Shown: positions 1 through 8,844 of the stretch, piece after piece
Numbering within the stretch: position 1 is the stretch's first letter
Layout of the letters: every line of letters starts with the position of its first letter
Assembly: GCA_020161215.1 (NCBI GenBank)
Contig: JAIUOM010000005.1
Location: 1-64,000 of the forward strand
Origin: Pseudomonadota bacterium
GTDB taxonomy: Bacteria; Pseudomonadota; Gammaproteobacteria; Burkholderiales; Burkholderiaceae_C
Length of the DNA stretch: 64,000 bases
Reading direction: 5' to 3'
Made by a program: the position numbers and the translations under genes
The notes under the pieces: model-generated
What the model was told of the DNA's origin: nothing
The model's database searches: none
The model's input: only the letters and a program-made list of their open reading frames with translations

Positions 1-687
1 AAGGTGGCCAAGGAAGTCGGCGCCATCTTCATGGTCGACATGGCGCACTACGCCGGCCTGATCGCCGGTGGCGTCTACCCCAACCCGGTGCCGCACGCCG
101 ACGTGGTGACCTCCACCACCCACAAGAGCCTGCGCGGCCCGCGTTCGGGCTTCATCCTGATGAAGGCCGAGCACGAAAAAGCCATCAACAGCGCCGTGTT
201 CCCCGGCCTGCAGGGCGGCCCGCTGATGCACATCATCGCGGCCAAGGCGATTGCCTTCAAGGAAGCGCTGGCGCCTGAGTTCAAGCAGTACGCCGCCCAG
301 GTCCGCAACAACGCCCAGGTGGTGGCCGAAACGCTGACCCAGCGCGGCCTGCGCATCGTCTCAGGCGGCACGCAAAGCCACGTCATGCTGGTGGATCTGC
401 GCGCCAAGGGCATCACCGGCAAGGAAGCCGAAGCCGTGCTGGGCTCGGCCCACATGACGATCAACAAGAACGCCATCCCCAACGACCCGGAAAAGCCCAT
501 GGTCACCAGCGGCGTGCGCATTGGCACCCCGGCCATGACCACGCGCGGCTTCAAGGAAGACGAGGCCCGTGCCACCGCCCACCTGGTGGCCGACGTGCTC
601 GACAACCCGAAGGACGAGGCGAATCTCGCCACGGTGCGCGCCAAGGTCGCCGAGCTGACCCGGAAGTTCCCGGTCTACGGCGGCTGA
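1..687 (+). CDS. glyA: Serine hydroxymethyltransferase, C-terminal part (cut by window edge)
   Basis: PLP enzyme interconverting serine plus tetrahydrofolate with glycine plus 5,10-methylene-tetrahydrofolate, the main cytosolic source of one-carbon units. The reading frame is open from base 1, so the gene begins upstream. 228 residues remain of about 415 usual. The PLP-lysine motif [10 protein letters not shown] is visible at fragment residues 39-48 (Lys42), preceded by the [13 protein letters not shown] segment typical of SHMT. The C-terminus is complete and is followed by a hairpin terminator. nrdR lies downstream, a common arrangement in Burkholderiales. The identification is firm. Confidence 0.97.
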   Translation, partial: KVAKEVGAIFMVDMAHYAGLIAGGVYPNPVPHADVVTSTTHKSLRGPRSGFILMKAEHEKAINSAVFPGLQGGPLMHIIAAKAIAFKEALAPEFKQYAAQVRNNAQVVAETLTQRGLRIVSGGTQSHVMLVDLRAKGITGKEAEAVLGSAHMTINKNAIPNDPEKPMVTSGVRIGTPAMTTRGFKEDEARATAHLVADVLDNPKDEANLATVRAKVAELTRKFPVYGG

Positions 688-710
688 TCGCGGCCCTGTC
701 GCAAGCGACG

Positions 711-745
711 AGCGGCGCACCGGGTTCTCCGGGCGCCGCTTTTTA
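711..745 (+). terminator. Rho-independent terminator after glyA
   Basis: An 8-bp stem (AGCGGCGC at 711-718 pairing with GCGCCGCT at 733-740) with an additional CCGG/CCGG inner pairing is followed directly by TTTTA. It lies 24 nt after the glyA stop codon and ends the glyA transcript before nrdR. Confidence 0.8.
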
Positions 746-803
746 CTATTGATTTGGTAGCTACTCAGGCTGATTCCACGCCGGCATTTGCCCAATTTTG
801 CTT
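746..803 (+). repeat. Dispersed hairpin/GCCGGC repeat, copy R1
   Basis: Imperfect CTAT...GTAG hairpin (746-760), TAGC at 758-761, an 18-nt spacer containing GGCTGATT, GCCGGC at 780-785, then a T-rich tail. It sits between the glyA terminator and nrdR and so overlaps the nrdR promoter region. One of about 12 copies in the window sharing the fixed 18-nt spacing. Confidence 0.75.
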
Positions 804-814
804 AAAATAGCCCA

Positions 815-1264
815 ATGCGCTGCCCTTTTTGCGCCCACACCGAAACCCAGGTCATCGACACCCGTGTGTCCGACGAGGGCGACTTCGTGCGCCGGCGCCG
901 CCAGTGCGGGCACTGCGCCAAGCGCTTCACCACCTATGAACGGCCCGACGTCAGCTTTCCCAGCATCGTCAAGAAGGACGGTCGCCGCGTGCCCTACCTG
1001 CGCGCCAAGCTGCAGGCCTCGCTCGATCTGGCGCTGCGCAAACGCCCGGTCAGCACCGAACAGATCGACTCCGCCATCGAGCGCATCGAGGAAAAGCTGC
1101 TGGCCAGCGCGGCCCGCGAAGTGCCCTCGGCCCGCCTGGGCGAATTGGTGATGCGCGAGCTGAAAAAGCTCGACAAGGTGGCCTACATCCGCTTTGCCAG
1201 CGTGTACCGCAGCTTCGAGGATATCGACGAGTTCCGCGCCCTGGTCGACGAGGTGCGGCGCTGA
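815..1264 (+). CDS. nrdR: Transcriptional repressor NrdR
   Basis: ATP/dATP-sensing repressor of ribonucleotide reductase genes. The 149-residue length is the family norm. An N-terminal zinc ribbon is formed by Cys3, Cys6, Cys31 and Cys34 (CPFC...CGHC), followed by the RRRRQC DNA-binding segment and an ATP-cone domain from about residue 49 to 139. ATG at 815 is preceded by no clear Shine-Dalgarno, but TAAAAT (803-808) lies 6 nt before it, so the mRNA may be leaderless. The position after glyA fits the family. No ribonucleotide reductase gene is in this window, so regulation would act in trans. Confidence 0.97.
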   Translation: MRCPFCAHTETQVIDTRVSDEGDFVRRRRQCGHCAKRFTTYERPDVSFPSIVKKDGRRVPYLRAKLQASLDLALRKRPVSTEQIDSAIERIEEKLLASAAREVPSARLGELVMRELKKLDKVAYIRFASVYRSFEDIDEFRALVDEVRR

Positions 1265-1343
1265 ATCCACCACCCGGCACGGGTGCGCCACCCGCCACGC
1301 CAGGCAGCGCCGCGCGCTGAGCCGCCCCCACCGCCGCCCATCC

Positions 1344-1748
1344 ATGCGCCCCACCCTCGATCCCCGCGAAGTGGAACTGAGCGCCGTGCGCGCCCAGGGC
1401 CCGGGCGGCCAGAACGTGAACCGGGTCGCCAGCGCCGTGCACCTGCGCTTCGACATCCGCCGCTCCTCGCTGCCAGACGGGATCAAGGCGCGCCTGCTGG
1501 CCTTGGCCGAGCACGATCAGCGGGTGACGCAGGAAGGCGTGGTGGTGATCAAGGCCCAGTCCTCGCGCAGCCGCGAGCGCAACACGGTCGAGGCGCTGGC
1601 GCGTCTGCAGGCCCTGATCGACGAAGCCGCCCACGTGCGCGCGGCGCGGCGGCCGACGCGGCCCACGCGCGCCTCCCAGCTCCGGCGCCTGGACGGCAAG
1701 ACCCGCCGGGCGGACCTGAAGGCCTCGCGCGGCAAGCCGGGGTGGTGA
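1344..1748 (+). CDS. arfB: Alternative ribosome-rescue factor / peptidyl-tRNA hydrolase ArfB
   Basis: Small class-I release-factor-like protein that hydrolyses peptidyl-tRNA on ribosomes stalled without a stop codon. 134 residues from the ATG at 1344, close to the roughly 140 of E. coli YaeJ. The catalytic GGQ is at residues 21-23 within GPGGQNVNRV. The C-terminal third is strongly basic (Arg/Lys), matching the tail that inserts into the mRNA entry channel. The reading frame continues upstream, but the ATG start places GGQ at its normal position. It follows nrdR by about 80 nt in the same direction. Confidence 0.93.
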   Translation: MRPTLDPREVELSAVRAQGPGGQNVNRVASAVHLRFDIRRSSLPDGIKARLLALAEHDQRVTQEGVVVIKAQSSRSRERNTVEALARLQALIDEAAHVRAARRPTRPTRASQLRRLDGKTRRADLKASRGKPGW

Positions 1749-1889
1749 GCCGGTTCCGGCGCCTCGGTCAGGGGCGTTGGCCGGCACGGCCAGGTGTGCG
1801 GACATCGACCGCAAGCCACGCGCCTGCCGCGATAAAAACGCCGCGCGGCTTTGCGGCGGCGCGGCGTGTGCCCTCGGGTCCGCTTGGGT

Positions 1890-2336
1890 TCAGCGCGGCA
1901 ACTGCGCCTTGGCCCACTGGGCGATCTGCACCGGGTTGGTGAGCGCGCCCGGCTGGCGCGCCACCTCGCGGCCGCCGACAAACAGCGCCAGCGTCGGAAT
2001 GCTGCGAATGTTGTAGCGCGCACCCAGGGTCTGGGCGGCCTCGGTGTTGACTTTGGCCACCCGAAATTGCGGCTCCAGTTCGGCCGCGGCCTTCTCATAG
2101 GCCGGCGCCATCATGCGGCAAGGGCCGCACCAAGGCGCCCAGAAATCCACCAGCACGGGGATCTGGCTGCGCGCGATCTGCTTGTCGAACGCGGCCTCGT
2201 CGTCCAGCGCCACCGGTTGGCCGGTGAACAGCGGCTGGTGGCACTGGCCGCAGTCGGGCGCCTTGGCCAGCTCGTCGGCCTTCACGCGGTTGGTGGTCTG
2301 ACAGTGCGGGCAGACGATGTGCAGCGCTTCGCTCAT
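1890..2336 (-). CDS. trxC: Thioredoxin TrxC (thioredoxin 2)
   Basis: Cytosolic thiol-disulfide reductant with an N-terminal zinc finger. 148 residues from the ATG at 2336. Zinc cysteines are Cys9, Cys12, Cys29 and Cys32 (CPHC, CGQC); the redox motif WCGPC is at residues 69-73, and the cis-proline loop SIPTLALF follows. This zinc-finger-plus-thioredoxin layout is diagnostic for TrxC. It is preceded on the same strand by a small uncharacterised gene 34 nt upstream, so the two are probably co-transcribed. Confidence 0.95.
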   Translation of the reverse strand: MSEALHIVCPHCQTTNRVKADELAKAPDCGQCHQPLFTGQPVALDDEAAFDKQIARSQIPVLVDFWAPWCGPCRMMAPAYEKAAAELEPQFRVAKVNTEAAQTLGARYNIRSIPTLALFVGGREVARQPGALTNPVQIAQWAKAQLPR

Positions 2337-2370
2337 GGGGCGAGTTCTCCGAAAGATAGGGCGGGCGGGC

Positions 2371-2715
2371 TCAGGCCGCGGCGGCGTCGGGCTCGGCGCG
2401 GTCGGGCGCGGCCGGGCCGCGGCGCGCGGCTTCGATGGCTTCGCGCGCGGCCACCTCGGCGTGCATGGCCGCGTCCAGCGGTGAGCGGCACAGGCCGGCC
2501 TCGGCGTAGTGCGCGTTCTCGTACAGCTGGGCGGCGGCGCGGCTTTGCGTGAGCAGCGGCGCCCAATCAATGGCCGAATCGCTCAGCATCTCGCTCAGGC
2601 GCGCGGCCACGGTGCGGTACTGGTGGGCGTCGTACGGCTGGCGGCTGGTTTCCAGCCGCTCCAGCAATTGGGCCAGCAGCGCGGCCGATTGGATGGGGGC
2701 TTGCAAGGTTTTCAT
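2371..2715 (-). CDS. Small uncharacterised protein upstream of trxC
   Basis: 114-residue soluble protein from the ATG at 2715; I do not recognise a family. The middle is probably helical (TVAARLSEMLSDS, LLTQSRAAAQLYENAHY) and the C-terminus is rich in Ala, Glu and Asp. There is no signal peptide or membrane segment. It lies 34 nt upstream of trxC on the same strand, suggesting an operon. Support comes from codon pattern and context rather than homology. Confidence 0.6.
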   Translation of the reverse strand: MKTLQAPIQSAALLAQLLERLETSRQPYDAHQYRTVAARLSEMLSDSAIDWAPLLTQSRAAAQLYENAHYAEAGLCRSPLDAAMHAEVAAREAIEAARRGPAAPDRAEPDAAAA

Positions 2716-2787
2716 GCACTCGCAGTTGGGGGTGCGGGCGCCGAATGCAAGCGCCCGACCGCGCCTGGGAGCCAGCGCCAAGGACTA

Positions 2788-2840
2788 CTATTTTTATAGC
2801 TAAAGTCCAAATACCGGCACCGACATCTGGCCTTTTTTGC
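2788..2840 (+). repeat. Dispersed hairpin/GCCGGC repeat, copy R2 (diverged)
   Basis: Clean CTATTTTTATAG palindrome at 2788-2799, TAGC at 2797-2800, then ACCGAC at 2819-2824 in place of GCCGGC after the same 18-nt spacing, followed by ATCTGGCC and a T-run. It fills the gap between two minus-strand genes. More diverged than other copies. Confidence 0.55.
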
Positions 2841-2842
2841 CC

Positions 2843-3127
2843 TTAAACCGGCCGCTGGAGTGGGTCCAGCAGCCGGCGCAGGCCGGCCTGGTCGATGAGG
2901 TGCATCAACGCCAACAAGCGCCCAATCTCGCCCTTGGGAAAGCCCTGGTTCGCGAACCAGGCCAGGTAGGCGCCGGGCAGGTTGGCGATCACCGTGCCCT
3001 TGTACTTGCCAAAGGGCATGGCCAGCGACACCAGGCGCTCCAGCTGCGCCGGGTCGTCGGGCAACAGGGGCAGGCCATCGGCACCATCCGCCACGGCGGG
3101 CGACGGGCTATTTGCGGCGGCGGTCAC
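2843..3127 (-). CDS. DUF3820 family protein
   Basis: 94 residues from a GTG at 3127. The core MPFGKYKGTVIANLP and the following LAWFANQGFPKGEIGRLL are the signature of DUF3820 (annotated in databases as putative quorum-sensing-regulated virulence factor; the molecular role is unknown). The first 35 residues are low-complexity and may not all be translated. The start overlaps the end of the upstream small membrane-protein gene by 20 nt, implying translational coupling. Confidence 0.8.
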   Translation of the reverse strand: MTAAANSPSPAVADGADGLPLLPDDPAQLERLVSLAMPFGKYKGTVIANLPGAYLAWFANQGFPKGEIGRLLALMHLIDQAGLRRLLDPLQRPV

Positions 3128-3284
3128 CGGGCGAGAGGAACATGCCGATGCCCAGCGCGATCAGGATCAGTGGCCACCAGGTGCTGATCAGCTCGCGCAG
3201 GTTGACGGTCATGAGGCCCAGGTTGGACAGCAGGAAGAACGCCCCGACCAGGATCAGGATGATGGCGCCGATGTTGCCTCGCAT
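3108..3284 (-). CDS. Small membrane protein, DUF5668 / LiaI-LiaF-like
   Basis: 58-residue protein from the ATG at 3284 to TAG at 3108-3110. Two hydrophobic segments (about residues 5-24 and 37-50) flank a short loop with ELISTWWPLILIALG, the pattern of the LiaI-LiaF-like transmembrane domain (DUF5668), where a WP motif is typical. It ends in the basic sequence DRRRK, likely cytosolic. It overlaps the next gene (DUF3820) by 20 nt. Function unknown; family placement is by motif. Confidence 0.75.
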   Translation of the reverse strand: MRGNIGAIILILVGAFFLLSNLGLMTVNLRELISTWWPLILIALGIGMFLSPGDRRRK

Positions 3285-3347
3285 GAAACTGTCCTTTCTT
3301 GGGCTGCGTGCCGCGTGGGGATGACCGTGATTGTGCCGCTTGGCCCG

Positions 3348-4547
3348 TCAAGCCAGGGCGCGCGCCAGCCGCGCCACCCCTTCGCGGATGCTGGCCTCGT
3401 CCGCGGTAGCGAACGACAGGCGCAAGGTGCTGAGATCGGGTTGGCTGCAGTAGAACGGCGCCCCGGGGACGAAGGCCACGCCCTGGGCGATGGCCTGCCG
3501 GCCGAACGTCAGGCCGTCGGCCAGCTTGCCGCCGGCACCGGTCAGGCGCGCCCAGACGAACAGGCCGCCGCCCGGCGGCACGAAGTCGATGGCGTCGCCC
3601 AGGTCCTGGCGCAGCGCCTCGCCCATGATGCGGGCGCGCTGGCCGTACACCTGCCGCGCCTGCGCCAGCCGCGCCGGCATGTGGCCGGCCGCCAGGTAGC
3701 GCGCGGCGGTGGCCTGGGCCAGCGTGCTGGTGTGGGCATCGGAAAACTGCTTGCACATGGTGGCCCGCGTCAGCAGCTCGGCCGGGCCGATCATCCAGCC
3801 CAGGCGCAGGCCGGGCGACAGCACCTTGCTCAAACTGCCGCAGTGCACCAACCAGTCGCGGCTGCCGGGCACCTCGGCGCTGAGCGCCAGCAGGCTGGGC
3901 GGCGGCGGCGCGTCGAAGTACAGGTCGCCGTAGGGGTCGTCCTCGACGATCAGGGTTTGGTACTGCACGGCCAGCTCCAGCACCCGCTTGCGGCGCGCCA
4001 GGCTCAAGGTGGCGCCGCTGGGGTTGCCGAAGGTGGGGATCAGGTAGACGAACTTGGGGCGATGCGTCTGGATCAGCTCTTCCAGCCGATCGACCTGGAC
4101 GCCGTCGCCATCGATGGGGGCGCTGACCAGATCGGCCCCGTACAGACGGAAACACTGGATGGTGGCCAGGAAGGTGGGGCCTTCCACGATCACCTTGCTG
4201 CCCGGGTCGACCAGGGTCTTGCCCAGCAAATCCAGCGCCTGCTGGCTGCCGGTGGTGACGATCAGGTCGGTCGGGGCCACGCCCTGGGCGCCTTTGCTGA
4301 CCATGAACTGGGCCAGTTGCTCGCGCAGCGGGTTGTGGCCCTCAGTGGCGCCGTACTGCAGGGCCGCGCCGGGCTCCTCGCGCAGCGCCTGGTTCACGGC
4401 CTCGGACAGGCCGGCCACGTCGAACAGCGCGGCGTCTGGAAAGCCGCCGGCAAAGCTGATGATGCCCGGCTTGCCCAGCAGCTTGAACAGCTCGCGGATG
4501 GCGGAGGTTTCGACGTTGTTGAGGCGTTCTGCGAACGGAAGTGACAT
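3348..4547 (-). CDS. PLP-dependent aminotransferase, class I/II (2-aminoadipate aminotransferase-like)
   Basis: 399-residue fold-type I aminotransferase. The N-terminal motif ISFAGGFPDAALF and the later GSLSKVLSPGLRLGW (PLP lysine in SLSK) match the LysN/MocR-catalytic-domain branch, whose members transaminate 2-aminoadipate, aromatic or branched amino acids. PTFGNPSGATLS and VEDDPYGDLYF carry the conserved Asn and Asp/Tyr that contact the cofactor. There is no GntR-type DNA-binding domain, so it is an enzyme, not a MocR regulator. It stands alone, convergent or divergent to nothing obviously related; the true substrate cannot be set from sequence. Confidence 0.88.
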   Translation of the reverse strand: MSLPFAERLNNVETSAIRELFKLLGKPGIISFAGGFPDAALFDVAGLSEAVNQALREEPGAALQYGATEGHNPLREQLAQFMVSKGAQGVAPTDLIVTTGSQQALDLLGKTLVDPGSKVIVEGPTFLATIQCFRLYGADLVSAPIDGDGVQVDRLEELIQTHRPKFVYLIPTFGNPSGATLSLARRKRVLELAVQYQTLIVEDDPYGDLYFDAPPPPSLLALSAEVPGSRDWLVHCGSLSKVLSPGLRLGWMIGPAELLTRATMCKQFSDAHTSTLAQATAARYLAAGHMPARLAQARQVYGQRARIMGEALRQDLGDAIDFVPPGGGLFVWARLTGAGGKLADGLTFGRQAIAQGVAFVPGAPFYCSQPDLSTLRLSFATADEASIREGVARLARALA

Positions 4548-4604
4548 GGCGGATCCAGGCTCATCAAATAAATCGAAGCTGGGATGTTAGCGCGCCGACC
4601 GTCT

Positions 4605-5438
4605 TCAAGTGCCCAAACGCATCTCCAATGCGCGCACCATGGCGACCAGAGCGGGGCCAATCTCGTCCACCATGCGGCTTTTGCGGATGCGGTGGTCGGC
4701 GCTGGCGCAGTTGAAGGCAATCGGCTCCTCGTGCGGCACCACGCGCATGGGCACAGCCACCGCGCTGTAACCGCGTCGGGTCTCGCCGACCGACAGGCAG
4801 AACCCGCGCGCAATCAGCATCCGCCGCGCATCATGGAACTGATCGATCTGGGCTGGGTGCCTTTCCGGGTGCACCAGCGAGGCCCGGTTCAGCAGCGCCG
4901 TGCGCTGGTGCTCGTCCAGGCTCCAGATCAGGGCACGGCCGATGGCGCTGCTCAACAGAGCGCGCGGCGCGCCGATGTCGGGCCGCGTGGCACTGGTTTC
5001 GTCCGCCCGCACCGACTCGACGTAGACCACCGAAGTACGGTGCAAGGTGCCCATGTTGACGTTGACGTTCAGCCGCACCGCCAGCGCGTGCATCTCGGGG
5101 CGCGCCAGCTGGCGCAGCGCCATGCTGGTCAGCAAGGGGTAGCCCAGCGACACCACGCCCCAGCCCAGGCGGTATTTGCCATTGGGCCCCAGCCGATACA
5201 GGTAGCCCAGTTGCTCCAGGGTGAAGGCCAGCCGCGAGACCGTGGACTTGGCCAACCCGGTCATGCGGGCGAGATCGCCGTTGCCCAGCACCGGGCGCTC
5301 AGGCGAAAAGCAGCGCAATAGATCGAAGGCGCGCGAGATCGCGATCCCGAAACTGCGCGTGGGGTCGTCGGGTGCGCTGCCGTCCAGCTCGCGTGGCATG
5401 GTCTGCGCATCCGGCACAGGGCGTGGGCGTGTGTCCAT
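4605..5438 (-). CDS. IclR family transcriptional regulator
   Basis: 277 residues from the ATG at 5438 (an in-frame ATG at 5399 is also possible). An N-terminal winged HTH (AFDLLRCFSPERPVLGNGDLA, then GLAKSTVSRLAFTLEQLGYL) precedes the IclR effector domain with LRPEMHALAVRLNVNVN-type and RGYSAVAVPM elements typical of the family. It is divergent from an acyl-CoA dehydrogenase and a Bug receptor, which it probably regulates in response to an organic acid or CoA-derived effector. The intergenic gap carries an IclR-like palindrome. Confidence 0.9.
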   Translation of the reverse strand: MDTRPRPVPDAQTMPRELDGSAPDDPTRSFGIAISRAFDLLRCFSPERPVLGNGDLARMTGLAKSTVSRLAFTLEQLGYLYRLGPNGKYRLGWGVVSLGYPLLTSMALRQLARPEMHALAVRLNVNVNMGTLHRTSVVYVESVRADETSATRPDIGAPRALLSSAIGRALIWSLDEHQRTALLNRASLVHPERHPAQIDQFHDARRMLIARGFCLSVGETRRGYSAVAVPMRVVPHEEPIAFNCASADHRIRKSRMVDEIGPALVAMVRALEMRLGT

Positions 5439-5471
5439 GCCTCGGCATTGTGCGCGCCGGGCGCGACACGG

Positions 5472-5499
5472 CGGTTCCGCAGAGTGGGACAGATGCCCC
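5472..5499. promoter_or_regulatory. Candidate IclR operator
   Basis: GTTCCGC-AGA-GTGGGAC (5472-5488) is an imperfect 17-bp palindrome (5 of 7 arm positions symmetric) of the shape bound by many IclR proteins. It overlaps a second inverted repeat, GTGGG...CCCAC (5482-5499). It lies in the divergent gap between the IclR gene and the acyl-CoA dehydrogenase gene. Site assignment is inference. Confidence 0.4.
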
Positions 5500-5560
5500 A
5501 CAGGGTAGGTATCCCTGGCTAGCATGAGGCACGCTCTTTCTACCCACAGGACCCCGCAAG

Positions 5561-6739
5561 ATGATCAAAGACCCTCAACGCCTGGACAAGCTCCTGGCCG
5601 CCACGCACGAATTCGTGCGCGAGGTCGCCATGCCCAACGAAGCACGCGTCGAGCGCGACGACCAGATTCCCGAGGAGATCGTGCAGGCCATGCGCCAGCT
5701 GGGCATGTTCGGCTGGTCGATCCCTGAAGAGTACGGCGGCAGCGGCCTCACCACCGAGGAGTTGGCCTTGGCCAACATGGAGATCTCGCAGTGCTCAGTG
5801 GCCTACCGGGTGCGCATCGGCATCAACACCGGCGTTGGGTCCGAGTCGCTGGTCCAGGACGGCACGCCGGAGCAAAAACGCCAGTACCTGCCGCGTCTGG
5901 CCTCCGGCGAGCTGACCGGCGCGCTGGCCCTGACCGAACCCGAGGCCGGCTCCGACGCCACCGCCCTGCACACCGAAGGCCATCTGCAGCCCTCGGGCGA
6001 CTACGTCATCAACGGCCACAAGCGCTACATCACGCTGGCACCCATTGCCGATCTGTTCACCGTGTTTGCCCGCACCGAGGCGGACTGCCGCCCGGCCGAC
6101 AGCATCACCGCGTTTTTGGTCGAACGCGGCACACCGGGGCTGAGCTGCTCGCCCTCCACTCCCAAAATGGGTCAGGAAGGCGGCCCGATCGGCGAGGTGT
6201 TCCTGAAAGATCTGCAAGTCTCGCCGCAGTCCATCATCGGTGGCACGCCGGGCCGCGGCTTTCGCACGGTGATGAAGACCCTGAACAAGCAGCGCATCAA
6301 CCTCGCTTCGCTGTCGATCGGCCCGGCCATCCGCATGCTGGACGAAGCCATCGCCTACGCCAACCGCCGGCGCCAGTTCGGCCAGCCCATCGGCGCCTTT
6401 CAACTGGTGCAGGCGATGCTGGCCGACTGCAAGGTCGAGATCGAGGCCGCCAAGGCCCTGGTGCTGGAAACCGCCCGCAAGCGCGACCGCGGCGAGGACG
6501 TGGCCCTGGAGGTGTCGATGTGCAAGCTCTACGCCACCGAGGTGTGCGGCCGCGTCGCCGACCGCGTGGTGCAGATCTTTGGCGGCCAGGGCTATGTAAA
6601 GGAAGCCGGCATCGAGCGCTTTTACCGCGACGTGCGCGCCTTCCGCATCTACGAAGGCACCAGCCAGATCCACCAAATCACCATCGGCAAACGCCTGCTG
6701 GGCGACGCGCTGAAAACCACCGAGGAGACCACCGCATGA
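5561..6739 (+). CDS. Acyl-CoA dehydrogenase
   Basis: 392-residue FAD enzyme introducing a 2,3-double bond into acyl-CoA. It shows the usual order: alpha-helical N-domain, ALTEPEAGSDATAL flavin/substrate motif at about residues 127-140, and the C-terminal catalytic base in FRIYEGTSQIHQI (Glu365). Length and motifs match short/medium-chain and glutaryl-type dehydrogenases. The stop overlaps the next start (ATGA), so it is co-translated with a tripartite-tricarboxylate-type receptor. Probable regulator: the divergent IclR gene. The chain-length preference is not deducible. Confidence 0.93.
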   Translation: MIKDPQRLDKLLAATHEFVREVAMPNEARVERDDQIPEEIVQAMRQLGMFGWSIPEEYGGSGLTTEELALANMEISQCSVAYRVRIGINTGVGSESLVQDGTPEQKRQYLPRLASGELTGALALTEPEAGSDATALHTEGHLQPSGDYVINGHKRYITLAPIADLFTVFARTEADCRPADSITAFLVERGTPGLSCSPSTPKMGQEGGPIGEVFLKDLQVSPQSIIGGTPGRGFRTVMKTLNKQRINLASLSIGPAIRMLDEAIAYANRRRQFGQPIGAFQLVQAMLADCKVEIEAAKALVLETARKRDRGEDVALEVSMCKLYATEVCGRVADRVVQIFGGQGYVKEAGIERFYRDVRAFRIYEGTSQIHQITIGKRLLGDALKTTEETTA

Positions 6740-7713
6740 AATTCCGCACCCGACTCATCTGGCCGCTGCTGGCCATCTCATCCCTGTGCGTGCCGGCGCT
6801 GTCGTCGGCGCAGGACGCGTACCCGTCCAAGCCGATCCACATTATCAACCCCTATGCCCCCGGCGGCGTCATCGACGTGCTGGCGCGTGCGCTGTCCGAC
6901 CACTTGGGCGCCAGCTTGCCCACGCCATTTGTGATCGAGTCCAAGTCCGGCGGCGCCGGCAACATCGGCACCGACTACGTCGCGCAGATGCCGGGCGACG
7001 GCTACACCTGGCTGATCGCCACCACCAGCAACGCGGCCAACATGGCCTTGATGCCGAACATCCGCACCGATTTGCTGAACGCCTTCACCCCGGTGGCGCA
7101 GTTTGCTTATTCGCCCAACTACTTCGTGGTACCCGCCAGTCTGCCGGTGTCCACGGTGCACGAGTACGTGGCCCTGGCCAAGTCCAAGCCGGGCGCACTC
7201 AACTACGGCAGCGGCGGCATCGGCTCCACACCGCATCTGGGCTTCGAGCTGTTCAAGCACGTGGCCGGCATTGACGTGATGGCCGTGCATTACAAGGGCG
7301 CGCCGCCGATCATTCCCGACCTGGCCTCGGGCCGGCTTTCGGCCACCTACATGCCAGCGTCGCTGGCCATCGGCAAGGCCAAGTCCGACCGCGTCAAGGT
7401 GATCGCCACCGTCAGCGACGTGCACACCAAGGACTTTCCCGACGTGCCCACCATGGCCGAGGCCGGCTACGGCAAGGCGGTGGTCGCGCCGTGGTTCGCG
7501 GTGCTGGTGCCCAAGTCGACACCACCGGCCATCGTCAAGCGGATTGAATCCGCCGTACGGACGGCCGTCGCCTCGCCCGAACTGGCCCAGCAGTTCGCCA
7601 GCGCCGGCGCCGTGCCCAGATTCGGAGACAGCGCGGCCACCACCCGGATGATCAGCGACGAGATCCAGTCCTGGCGCGCCCTGGTCAAGGCCACGGGCAT
7701 CAAGGCGGAATGA
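6736..7713 (+). CDS. Bug-family tripartite tricarboxylate transporter receptor
   Basis: 325-residue periplasmic solute-binding protein. A signal peptide is seen at residues 1-25 (hydrophobic LIWPLLAISSLCVPALSSA before QDAYPSKPI). The Bug hallmark IHIINPYAPGGVIDVLARAL follows, and VNYGSGGIGST-like and DVPTMAEAGY elements are present. The Bug fold usually captures carboxylates. No TctA/TctB membrane genes are nearby, so it must borrow a permease or act in sensing. Start chosen at the ATG overlapping the upstream TGA. Confidence 0.92.
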   Translation: MKFRTRLIWPLLAISSLCVPALSSAQDAYPSKPIHIINPYAPGGVIDVLARALSDHLGASLPTPFVIESKSGGAGNIGTDYVAQMPGDGYTWLIATTSNAANMALMPNIRTDLLNAFTPVAQFAYSPNYFVVPASLPVSTVHEYVALAKSKPGALNYGSGGIGSTPHLGFELFKHVAGIDVMAVHYKGAPPIIPDLASGRLSATYMPASLAIGKAKSDRVKVIATVSDVHTKDFPDVPTMAEAGYGKAVVAPWFAVLVPKSTPPAIVKRIESAVRTAVASPELAQQFASAGAVPRFGDSAATTRMISDEIQSWRALVKATGIKAE

Positions 7714-7900
7714 CGGGCGCGGGCGGACTCCTGCCTGGCGCATCCGCCGCAGCGCGGGCCCCGTCCACATCCCACATGGCACTGCCTGGAAAGCCGTCAA
7801 TGACTTGATCTGTGTACTCAGCACCGCCGGCGCCGGCCGCTCGCCTTCTGGTCGGTGCACACGGTGTAACCAAACCGCAATCTGTGGCGAAATACGGTGC

Positions 7901-8713
7901 ATGAAACCTTCCCTGGCACCGTTTTCACCCACCGCACCAAGTCTGCTTGGTCTGGCTGCTGCCTGTTGTTTGCTGGTGCTGCAAAGCCTTGGCCTGGCCC
8001 ATGCCGGGCCGGCGGCGGACCCCAGCGGGTCGGTGTCGGGAACGGCCTACGTAGGCCGCTTTGACGTGGACATGCGCCCCTGGCGGGAGGTGCGCCTGCG
8101 GCAAGAGATCACACCCAATCGCTTCGAGCGGCGCCGTTGGGACGGCGTCGACGCCATGGAGGTGCACTCGGCCGCCAGCATGTCCTTGATGGCGCGCCCT
8201 TTGAGTGTTGACCTGGAGTCAACGCCCATCCTGTGCTGGCGTTGGCGAATTGATGCGAGCATTGCCGGCGCCGACATGCGGCAACGCCAGGGGGACGACT
8301 ACGCCGCTCGGGTCTATGTCAGCTTCAAGCTGCCGGAAGCCAGCATGGGTCTGGCGCTGCGAGCCAAGTTGAAAATTGCACGGACCATTTGGGGCGCGGA
8401 TTTGCCCGACGCGGCGCTCAACTACGTGTGGGACAACCGCCAGCCCATCGGCACGGAGCAAGCCAACGCCTACACCGACCGGGCCGCCATGGTGGTCCTG
8501 CGCAGCGGCGACTCTTCTGCCGGCCGCTGGGTCGAAGAGCGCAGAAACGTGCAGGAGGACGTGGCGCGCTTGTTCTCCAAAGACGCGCGGGCCGTGCAAC
8601 TGGCCGTCACCGCGGACACCGACAACACCGGGCAAAGCGCGCACGCCGGCTTCGCCGACTTTCACTTTGTGCCTGCTGGTAGCCCGTGCCACTACCCGCC
8701 TGTGCGGCCATGA
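7901..8713 (+). CDS. DUF3047 family exported protein
   Basis: 270 residues from the ATG at 7901. An N-terminal hydrophobic segment ending in LAHA (about residues 12-36) is a probable signal peptide. The mature part has the DUF3047 features CWRWRIDASI, GDDYAARVYVSF, LNYVWDN and the C-terminal DTDNTGQSAHAGFADF. The biochemical role of the family is unknown. It stands alone between the Bug receptor gene and an AraC regulator. Confidence 0.82.
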   Translation: MKPSLAPFSPTAPSLLGLAAACCLLVLQSLGLAHAGPAADPSGSVSGTAYVGRFDVDMRPWREVRLRQEITPNRFERRRWDGVDAMEVHSAASMSLMARPLSVDLESTPILCWRWRIDASIAGADMRQRQGDDYAARVYVSFKLPEASMGLALRAKLKIARTIWGADLPDAALNYVWDNRQPIGTEQANAYTDRAAMVVLRSGDSSAGRWVEERRNVQEDVARLFSKDARAVQLAVTADTDNTGQSAHAGFADFHFVPAGSPCHYPPVRP

Positions 8714-8844
8714 ATCTGCCCTCTTGGGCACCTACGGGCTGGCGCTCAAGCCCGCTATCTCCCCGCCACGGCATCATGACGCCTTGACGGAAGGTCCGGC
8801 CCATTCTTGCTGACAATCCCTGGCCTCCACCCCCCTGCCCCCAC